Assembly (NCBI GenBank): GCA_037189665.1
Contig: JBBCIV010000156.1
Span: 1 to 16,970, forward strand
DNA: 16,970 nt
Origin: BPJO01 sp037189665
Lineage (GTDB): Bacteria > Planctomycetota > Phycisphaerae > Tepidisphaerales > Tepidisphaeraceae
Direction: 5' to 3'
This document shows, in pieces, positions 1 to 7,800 of the stretch (the stretch's first letter is position 1; each line of letters opens with the position of its first letter). Below the pieces are notes generated by a model. It was not told the origin of the DNA and did no database searches. It was given only the letters and a program-made list of their open reading frames with translations. Position numbers and translations under genes: made by a program.

Positions 1-3000
1 AAGTTGATCTGGCTGGACGACACCGCCGTCGCCGACAGGCCCGACGGAGCGGCGGGAATGGTGACGGCTGCGGGCGTCGTCGCGCTGGCGGTCACGCTGT
101 TGGCGGAATCGCCGGTCGCATTCGTGGCGCGGATGCGATAGTAGTACGTCGTTGAAGCAGCCAACCCCGTGTTGCTGTAGATGGTGACCCCCGCGGCGGT
201 GGTCGTTACCAGCGTGAGGTTCTGTGTAAACGTGCTGTTGGTGGCACGCTCGATCTTGAAGCCGGTTTCGTTGGTACTGTTGTCGGTCCAGCTCAGGTTG
301 ATCTGGCTGGATGACACCGCTGTTGCGCTTAGCCCGGAGGGGGCAGAGGGAACGGTGGAAGCAGCCTGTGTGGTAGCGTTGGAAACGTTGCTGTTGGCGG
401 AATCGCCGGCAGCGTTGGTAGCACGAACGCGATAATAGTAAGTCGTCGAGGCCGCCAGCCCGGTGTTGCTGTAGCTGGTGGTGTTCGCCCCAACAGTGGC
501 GACCGGCGTGACGTTCTGCGTGAAACCCGAATCAGTCGCGCGTTCGATCCTGAAGCCGGTCTCATTACTACTGTTGTCAGTCCAGCTCAGGTTAATTTGG
601 CTGGATGACACCGCCGTCGCCGAGAGAGAACTGGGCGATACCGGCGCGGTCGGCGCACCGGCGCTGAGGGTGGCGGACATCTCGTTGACGGTGTTCAGGT
701 TATCGATCCGCCAGCGAATATTGCTGCGGCCGGACTCGTCGTTGACGTACATGTACAGCTTGCCGTCCGTGCCGCGCGTGAGAATCGGGTTATAAGCGTT
801 GCCGGCGGCGCCGGAGATGCCGTTGGTCGTCAGGCCGTCATTGCCGGTCAGGTTGCTGACGATCGGCGTGCCGAACTGTCCGACCGCCAAGCCGTTATCT
901 AGATAGTGGACGAACTGGGTGGCCTGGCCACGATTCTGCCAGAACTCCCCGTGATAGCCATAGATGAGATTGCGACCATCGACCATCAGGCGATTCGCGC
1001 CGCGTTGGGCAAAGGTTTCGAACGTTCCCCCGTCACCGGAGTACGGGCCGACCGAACGGTTGGACTTCCAGGTCCACTGGGTTGCGCCGGGCGTCACCGC
1101 GCCCATGTGGAACCCGCCGACCCAGTCCTGATTCAGCGTCACCAATAGGTTCGACGAAGTCTTCACGTACGGCCCATACGGATCAGAGCCCATCCAGTTG
1201 TTGACGTACGGCGCGGTCGCCACCTGCGTGTATGCCGAGTAGATGGGATCACCATTGGAAGCGAAGCCGGTGATGGTCGCCTGGCGAAATCGAACTACCC
1301 CGGCGGTGGTATCACGGTCGGCGGTCTGGAGCGTGCCCTGCTTGTCCCAGTAGTTCCAGCGATTGATCAACACGTTGGTAACGCGCGTGCCGGTAGCAGT
1401 GAGTTCGAAAATGCGCGTGTTGTTATCGCCCGACGTGCCGCTATCCGGCCAATCAGTCACAGCATACGTGCGGCCGTTGCTGAGCGTGACCACGTCGTTA
1501 AAGCCTGAATCGCCGGCAGTGCCGTTTAGTGCATATCGGTCGTAGAACGCCGACGGCAACCCATAACCCCAGTATTTCACCGGAGTCCAGCCCTGACCTT
1601 CGATCAGAGGCTTGGAATAGTCGACACGGTATTCCGTGAAAGACGCGAAGACGCGCGTCGAGTTATTCTGGTCGACCGTCGTCTTGTACGAGTGTGGGAT
1701 GTAACCCAGATTATTGATATATGTGCGACTCGAATTGAAGTGCAGCAGGCGGAACGACGCGTCATCCTGCACCCAGATGTCGCCATCTTTGCCGAACGCG
1801 ATCGCGCCGCTGAGGATGAACTTATTGGTCGTGATGTCCGGCCCGTTCGCGTAGCCGCCGGCCTGCCCCAGCGTCCAGGCGAGCGCGCCGGTGCCGGTGT
1901 TGTACGCCTTCACCTGCTGGCTCGCGCCGCCGTCGGCCACGGCGACGAGATTGCCGTCCTGCGACACCGCCAGGCCCATCGGGTTGCTGAAGCCGGTAAT
2001 CTCGCGAACCACCGTCGGCGTGGACGACGTCAGGTTCGTGTAGCGAACGATCTTCGTTCCCGAGATCACCCAGAGGTCGCCGTTCGGCATCGTCGCGAGA
2101 CGTTTGATATTCGGAACGGAGAACGACGCCACCGAGGCAAACGTGTTTTTGTTGTAGACGTAGACCTTGTTTTCCGTCTTGTTGGCGACGAAAAGCAGGT
2201 TGCCGCCGGTCTGGACGGCAAGGCCGGACAATTCCGGTCCCGTCGGATAGTAATCAAGGTTAATGCCGACGTTTTCCTTTGCCCCCGTCGCGACATCAAA
2301 CCGGCTGATCGCCAGCGGCCCGCCGCGTTCGCGGACAAAGTAAAGCTTGACGCCATCGGTCGCGATCGCGCCGGGGTAGCTGTCGCGCCAGTCGCTGTTC
2401 GGCGAGCCGACCTTGTCGGCGCCGGTCGGATCCGTCGTGTCGAACCGGCGGATCGGAAACCGGCCTTCGTTGAATCCGACGGTGAAATAGGCGGACGTCG
2501 AGTTCGGCACCATCGCGATATGTAGCGGTGTATAAAAATCACCCAGGACGCGCTGGCCGTAGGGCGAACTGGAGTTGTTGCCGACGAGTCCTTCGAAAAC
2601 GTACTCAACGTTGTTCGCCAGCAGCTTTGCCGTATACGTACCCGTGGCAACCGGCTGGTTCAGATCGTTCAGGCCGTTCCAATCCACAACGACGGTGCCG
2701 GCCGGCGTTTGGCGGCCGCTCCAGAGGGTGCGGATAAGCTTGCCGGAGGAATCGTAGATGCCCGCGCTGGTCTTGGCGGCGGAGGATAGCGTGAAGGTCG
2801 CCTGGTGTGGGCCGGCGGCCTCGAAGGCGCCGACGTCCACCTCCGCGCCCTGGATGCGTGGCGCGCCGGTGGCATCGGTGGTCGGCGGGGCCGAAATACC
2901 GTATGCAAGCCAATTGTTGTCGCGGGCAAACACGCGAGAGACGCCGGCGTTGATCGGGTTCCCGAGCGTCGAGGCCAGACGAAAATCACCTGAACCCGCA

Positions 3001-4661
3001 TTGGCGAACGTCGGCGAGAGCAGCATGCTGCGCAAGTCGTTCATGTACCCTTGGAACTGACGGCGATTCCAGGTCTGCTTCTCGGCGTTCGGATCGGCGG
3101 TCGCGGCGTTGAACCAATATTGCTTCAGCGTGTCGAACTGAGCAGCGGTGTAGTTCACGTTGTTGATTCGCGCGACATAGCCGCCCGTCGACGGATTGAA
3201 GTTGTTTCCGTCGGCGGCGACATTCCAGCCATTGTAATTGAGCGCGCTCGTTACAAAGGCGCTCGGATTGCTGACATATCCAGTGCCGACGCCGCTGAAC
3301 AAATTGTTTGCCATCGAAAACGTATTGGCGCTGTTGAAGTTCACGCCGACCGATCCGCCGACGATCGTATTGTTGCGCAACACGGCCCCGTCGGCGTCAA
3401 AGCTCATCGCCGTTCCCGGAACGGAGAAGATCGAATTTTGCACCAGCACTTCCTTCGACCCCGTGACCACCAGGCCGTTGGCGTTACTGGTGAACCTCAC
3501 CCCGTCGAGCACGACACGGCCGTTGGCGTTGGTGATGCGGAGGGCGGAACTCGTGTCGCCGCGAAAGGTGATGTTCTGGATTCGCACGAAACCGATTCCG
3601 CTAAGCGTGGCAGTCGTCGTTCCGGTGGTGGCAATGATGACCTGCGAAGCGCCATCGTCACCGGTGATCAGAAGCGGATTAAGCGCATCGCTCCCGCCGT
3701 TGTTGAGTTGGAAGTCCGCCCCATTATAGGTACCGGGCAGCAGGACGATCCGCTTGTTCGCCCCCGCCTGCCCCATCGCCGCCGACAGGCTGAGCGGCGC
3801 CACGCGCGTGCCGGCCGCGCCGGCGGTGCCGGTGGGCGAGGCGAAAAGCACCGCAGCCTTGTTCAGCTTTTCGAAGTTCTGCATCACCTGCGTCGATGAA
3901 AGCTCGACCGTCGAGACGCGCACGTTCTTGAACTCGCCCGACGCGCCGTTGCTCCCCACCAGCCGGCCGAGCGTCACGTTGTTTTCAGTGCGAACGTTCG
4001 TGCCGTTGCTCATCGGGCCGACCTGCGTGCCCATGGTGCCCATCCACATCGTTCGCGTGAGTTCGCCGTCAATGTAAACGCGGATCGTGTTGGAATCGGA
4101 CGTGATGGTGTAGTGGTGCCATTTGCCGTCGAGCCGGAACATCGCCTCATTGGCCAGCGCGCTCCCCTTGCGAACTGGCAGATAGGTCGTATCGGTCTGC
4201 AGGAACTTGCCGCCCTTGGAGGCATGTACGATGCCGGTCTGGAAAACGCCGTTGGTGCTGGCGTTCGAGATCGCCCTGACGTGGAATCCGGGCCCTTTGA
4301 TCAGCGTGCCGGAGACCTGTCCGCCGGTGTCCGGGCCGGCCAGTTTGAGGGAGAACTCTATCGTGATTCCCGCCACGCCGTTGGCCAGGGAAGACGGTAA
4401 CGGAAGCACCAGGTCTGAACTGCCCGACGTGCGGAGCCCCGGCTGATCGACCGCCACCGTGCTGGAGGAATGCACGTACTCGCCCGCCACGGTCGGCTCG
4501 GGAAATGGGTCGGCATATGAGATGTTGGCAAAGTTCGTGCTGAGCAGTTGCCGCCCCTCGAGGGCCTCGATGACCGGCCGGATACAACGCGTGGTGACGG
4601 CCTGACGGACACGTGAGATCGTCGGCTGACGCGATTCGGTGTTGCGATTCGTCCAACGCAT
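1..4661 (-). CDS. Giant extracellular LEPR-XLL / LamG / beta-helix / beta-propeller / FN3 protein (C-terminus beyond window)
   Basis: One reading frame stays open from the ATG at 4661 to base 1 (1553 codons) with no stop, so the 3' end lies outside the window. The start is fixed by a GGAGG six bases upstream. Residues 31-41 read IEALEGRQLLS, close to the LEPR-XLL motif at the N-terminus of many large planctomycete surface proteins; there is no classical signal peptide. Residues about 95-265 look like a LamG/concanavalin-type domain (WHHYTI, then VYIDGEL). About 272-600 resemble a right-handed parallel beta-helix, with IVLLPGTYNG and repeated short strands such as LRNNTIVGG, and a DFRLA...NPINAG ending. 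About 632-685 is a FlgD-like Ig domain (DSSGKLIRTLW, then VATGTYTAKL). About 690-1325 is a beta-propeller-like region. FN3 repeats follow from about 1338. The role is probably adhesion or glycan binding at the cell surface. No lyase or hydrolase active site was recognised. Domain calls are by eye; the ORF itself is certain. Confidence 0.93.
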   Translation of the reverse strand, partial: MRWTNRNTESRQPTISRVRQAVTTRCIRPVIEALEGRQLLSTNFANISYADPFPEPTVAGEYVHSSSTVAVDQPGLRTSGSSDLVLPLPSSLANGVAGITIEFSLKLAGPDTGGQVSGTLIKGPGFHVRAISNASTNGVFQTGIVHASKGGKFLQTDTTYLPVRKGSALANEAMFRLDGKWHHYTITSDSNTIRVYIDGELTRTMWMGTMGTQVGPMSNGTNVRTENNVTLGRLVGSNGASGEFKNVRVSTVELSSTQVMQNFEKLNKAAVLFASPTGTAGAAGTRVAPLSLSAAMGQAGANKRIVLLPGTYNGADFQLNNGGSDALNPLLITGDDGASQVIIATTGTTTATLSGIGFVRIQNITFRGDTSSALRITNANGRVVLDGVRFTSNANGLVVTGSKEVLVQNSIFSVPGTAMSFDADGAVLRNNTIVGGSVGVNFNSANTFSMANNLFSGVGTGYVSNPSAFVTSALNYNGWNVAADGNNFNPSTGGYVARINNVNYTAAQFDTLKQYWFNAATADPNAEKQTWNRRQFQGYMNDLRSMLLSPTFANAGSGDFRLASTLGNPINAGVSRVFARDNNWLAYGISAPPTTDATGAPRIQGAEVDVGAFEAAGPHQATFTLSSAAKTSAGIYDSSGKLIRTLWSGRQTPAGTVVVDWNGLNDLNQPVATGTYTAKLLANNVEYVFEGLVGNNSSSPYGQRVLGDFYTPLHIAMVPNSTSAYFTVGFNEGRFPIRRFDTTDPTGADKVGSPNSDWRDSYPGAIATDGVKLYFVRERGGPLAISRFDVATGAKENVGINLDYYPTGPELSGLAVQTGGNLLFVANKTENKVYVYNKNTFASVASFSVPNIKRLATMPNGDLWVISGTKIVRYTNLTSSTPTVVREITGFSNPMGLAVSQDGNLVAVADGGASQQVKAYNTGTGALAWTLGQAGGYANGPDITTNKFILSGAIAFGKDGDIWVQDDASFRLLHFNSSRTYINNLGYIPHSYKTTVDQNNSTRVFASFTEYRVDYSKPLIEGQGWTPVKYWGYGLPSAFYDRYALNGTAGDSGFNDVVTLSNGRTYAVTDWPDSGTSGDNNTRIFELTATGTRVTNVLINRWNYWDKQGTLQTADRDTTAGVVRFRQATITGFASNGDPIYSAYTQVATAPYVNNWMGSDPYGPYVKTSSNLLVTLNQDWVGGFHMGAVTPGATQWTWKSNRSVGPYSGDGGTFETFAQRGANRLMVDGRNLIYGYHGEFWQNRGQATQFVHYLDNGLAVGQFGTPIVSNLTGNDGLTTNGISGAAGNAYNPILTRGTDGKLYMYVNDESGRSNIRWRIDNLNTVNEMSATLSAGAPTAPVSPSSLSATAVSSSQINLSWTDNSSNETGFRIERATDSGFTQNVTPVATVGANTTSYSNTGLAASTTYYYRVRATNAAGDSANSNVSNATTQAASTVPSAPSGLSATAVSSSQINLSWTDNSTNETGFKIERATNSTFTQNLTLVTTTAAGVTIYSNTGLAASTTYYYRIRATNATGDSANSVTASATTPAAVTIPAAPSGLSATAVSSSQIN
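3..590 (-). repeat. Tandem FN3-coding repeat, 294-bp period (98 codons)
   Basis: The DNA encoding SSSQINLSW recurs with its Asn codon at 3-5, 297-299 and 591-593, which is exactly 294 bp apart. A second anchor, gttgctgtag, recurs at 171-180 and 465-474, again 294 bp apart. Each unit encodes a fibronectin type III domain with TNETGFKIERAT-like and STTYYYRIRATN-like strands. Two complete units and the start of a third are present, and the array continues past base 1. Synonymous differences between units show that the duplication is not brand new. Confidence 0.9.
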
Positions 4662-4667
4662 GAGATG

Positions 4668-4672
4668 CCTCC
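4668..4672 (-). promoter_or_regulatory. Shine-Dalgarno GGAGG for the LEPR-XLL protein
   Basis: GGAGG on the minus strand sits six bases upstream of the ATG at 4661. It decides the start of the giant ORF, which also places the LEPR-like motif at residues 31-41, its usual N-terminal location. Confidence 0.8.
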
Positions 4673-4726
4673 GCTTGCTTGTGCGCGTGTTCTTGCGCTT
4701 TGTTCGACCGATGTGATTTCCATAGG

Positions 4727-4744
4727 CGCACCGACTCCGGTGCG
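4727..4744 (-). other. Perfect hairpin in the leader of the LEPR-XLL gene
   Basis: The minus strand reads CGCACCG-GAGT-CGGTGCG, a seven-base-pair perfect stem with a four-base loop. It lies 65 bases upstream of the start codon. No U-run follows, so it is not a standard intrinsic terminator. Function unknown. Confidence 0.5.
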
Positions 4745-4778
4745 ACCTCCGCCGCGAACGCCCCTGTTTTCCTGTGAT

Positions 4779-4794
4779 CGCTCCGCCAGGAGCG
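4779..4794 (-). other. Second perfect hairpin in the 4662-4826 intergenic region
   Basis: The minus strand reads CGCTCC-TGGC-GGAGCG, a six-base-pair stem with a four-base loop, 32 bases after the stop of the preceding gene. On the minus strand the T-run (TTTTTC) lies before the stem rather than after it, so it does not fit a terminator for leftward transcription. It might stabilise an mRNA end or act in the leader; this is a guess. Confidence 0.4.
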
Positions 4795-4826
4795 GAAAAA
4801 TGCCTGCTGATGTCCTCTATATGAGA

Positions 4827-7800
4827 TCAGCGCAGTTCGAACGTGCCCCAGAGCCCCGGCTGAAGCGTCGCCTCATCCGGAACGTCGGCCGTGATGACAG
4901 TTGCCTTGTTACTCCAGTAGACCCGCTGGGTCGTGATTCCACTTTCGCCGCGGAGCACGCCCAGATCACCTTTGACCCTCATTCCGGATGCGGGCTTTAG
5001 GCCGAGCGTCGCCAGCGGAACGGACACCTCATAGTTGCCATCCCGATTGGCCAACTCGACGACGCTGCTGACATCTTCGACCGCATCGAACGTGATCGTC
5101 CTCCACGGTGAGCTGAACGGCACCTTTTCCGCCGGCGGCGTGCCGGGAACGACGGCGCGATAGAGCATGGCCCAGGTTTTCCCGTCCGGCTTTCGCGTGA
5201 CGATGAGGCGCAGATCTCCCGCGACGGCGGATTTGCGGTGCTGGGGAGCGTCGGGATCGACGCTCAGCATCAGGTCCAGCGCGCTGCCCGTCTTGAACGG
5301 CGCCGTCGGACGCTCGGCGGAATTGAGCGTGAGGGGTTTCTCATTCTCGCTCTGCCAGGCAAGGTAGAGTCGATCGCCTGCGATCTGCGCGCTGGCCGAC
5401 ACGGCGTACGGCTTCGCGCTGCTCTGGAACCAGGCGCGCGTGCCGCGGTTGTCGATCTCCGCCCACTCGCCGGCCGCCCATTCTGAGAGGTCGCCGTCCA
5501 CTTGCACTGCGCTTTCCCGAATCGGCACGACCAAATGCTTTGGCACCTCAAGCGACTGTCGTTCTCGCTCGCGCGCTTCTCGCCATTCAACACATTTGGC
5601 CAGCGTTGCCTCATCAACGTGAACGGGCGTACAGGGAAGCCGAACGATCTGATCCAAGCCCTCCACGACCACCAGCGAGGAGATCGAGTGTGCCCCCGTG
5701 CAAAGCACGATCGACCCGTCGTCCTCCAGTTGCACCACCGACGGCCAGAAGCACTCTTCGCCGAGCGTCAGGCCGTCGACGGACATGCCGCGACGCTGGG
5801 CCGGCATACGCCAATGCGGAGCGACGCGGGCGTCGTGGAAAAGCTTGGTCACCAGCAGGCCGTCACTGGTGAAGACGGGAAGTTGTCCGAGATTCTCGTT
5901 CAGGAAGATCAGCGGCCCGGCCTCGCCGCCGCGGGGGGTGATGTCGTGGCCGATCAGTCGCGTGGTGCCGGTCAGCATCCCTGGCTCCGACACCGGCGCG
6001 TGATGTGACGGATGCAACCCCGGCCAGAGATTGGGATAGCTCCAGGTCGCCTCCCCCACCTTCCCACCGCCAATCGACCAGCGGCTGTAAGGGGCAACAG
6101 CAGGATAGGAAAAGAGCCGGTTGTCGGCCGTCAGAAGATGGACATCGCCGCCGGTGGAGACGCGCTGTTGCGCACCGGTGTTCAGGACTTCGGGCGCGTC
6201 GAAATCATACGTGACCAGCCCCTTTCCGACCTTGGCGGGGAAGCGGAGGACGCGATCTTCGACGCGCAGGACGAACGCCAGATCACGCTGCACGGTCACC
6301 CCGCCGCTGCCCTGTTGGCCGGCGTCTTTGACGACGCGAATGTCGACTTCGTTTGCCTGCACGACGCCATCGTTGTTCCGATCGAGCCAGGCGCACCACA
6401 GCGGCACTTTTCGCCCGGTCGTTTGCGGCGAAGTGCCTTTGGGCCAGATCGAGGCGAACTCCGCTTTCGCCAGAAGTTCCCAGTCCCATGGATTGCCCAT
6501 CGCGGCGACCGGCTTGAGCTTGCCGGCGATGTCTTCCCATATCACCGCGACCGCGCTGCCGCCCGTCGGGCTGCAGTTGGTCCAGTTGCTGAAGAACCGC
6601 CGACCATCGACGCGATGGGCATTTTCAGGAAGGCCGTTCGAATGATTTCGGTTTGTCGGCACCTGCGGCCGTTCGTCGAGAGAAAGAAGCTGCGGATGCG
6701 GCCACAACACGCGCTCCAGCGTCGCGGTCTGCTTTTCCCAATCCAACCGAAACGCCATGCCGCCGTTGTAAAACAGCGTGCGGTCGAACGGATCGAGCAT
6801 CCCACCGCCGCCGTAAGCGCTCGGCCCGTACCACGCCTTCTCCAGATCGCCGTTCTTGCTCCACCGGGAGACGCGCTTGGGCTGAAAGTGCCCCTCGGTG
6901 ATCCAGTATCGCCCGGCGGTATCCATCACCGCGCCTGAGGGGCGATTGCATTGCAATTGGTCATACGGACCCACCGCTGGCGCGCCTGGTTTTCCGATCG
7001 ACCGCACCAGCTTGCCCGCCGGCGAGTACACGCGAACCTGATGGAGCTTGCCCCACTCGCTGACGATCAGGTTACCGCCGAGATCGAGCTCGAGATGGCG
7101 TGGATCATCCAATCCGGCCACAACGGGCTTCTGCGGCATATTTGAAATGACGGCAACCTCGCTTCCCTGGCGCAACGTCGCGGGCAAATCGAGCCGAACG
7201 ATCTTGTCACCACTGACGGCGAGCAGTTCGCCCGCCTTGTTGAACGCGATGCCGTGCGGCTTTTCGAGCGCCACCCGCGCCAGCAAGCGGGGTTTGGCGG
7301 CATCGACAACCCACAGTTCGTTGATCGCCGGCAGGGACGCGACGACGAGTCCGTCATGCGCTGCAAGGTCGCCGACCTGGCAGGCATCGCCGGGCGGGAC
7401 ATCGACGTTGACGTGAATCGCGTCGGGCACCGGCTCGGGCTTGCCGGGCAACGGCACCTTCGTGCGCAGCGGGATCTTCACGAGCACGCGTTCTCGGAAA
7501 TCGCGCGTCATGGATGTGAATCGAACTTCTCCCTGGAAACCCGAAGCGACGTAGATCGCCGTCTGCGGGTCTGATTTCGGGCCGATATCGGTGGCAAGAG
7601 TTTGGGCGCCCGTCCACGATCCCCCCATATGCCCAACGCCGCCGCGCTTTCGGCCGTCGCGATCGACCCAGAACAGGCCGTGGCCGCCTTCGGACACATA
7701 GCTGCCGATGAAGACGAGGGGTTCGTTCAACACATTGCGGTCCGCGGGCACGAACGCCGCCGCGGATGGAGGCGTGTGATTGGTGCCCCAGCCGCCGGTG

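Noticed and set aside
1692..2525. Long plus-strand frame (277 codons) opposite the giant LEPR-XLL gene
   Set aside because: It is an antisense shadow of the continuous minus frame, with Arg/Ala/Val/Gly/Asp-rich composition and no recognisable domain or good Shine-Dalgarno.
272..4661. A polysaccharide lyase call for the beta-helix region of the giant protein
   Set aside because: The right-handed beta-helix pattern alone does not imply catalysis and no lyase active-site motif was seen, so the function was left open.
4147..4731. Minus-strand frame of 194 codons near the start of the giant gene
   Set aside because: It is out of frame with the long open frame from 4661, which carries the LEPR-like motif, the GGAGG site and the LamG-like domain.
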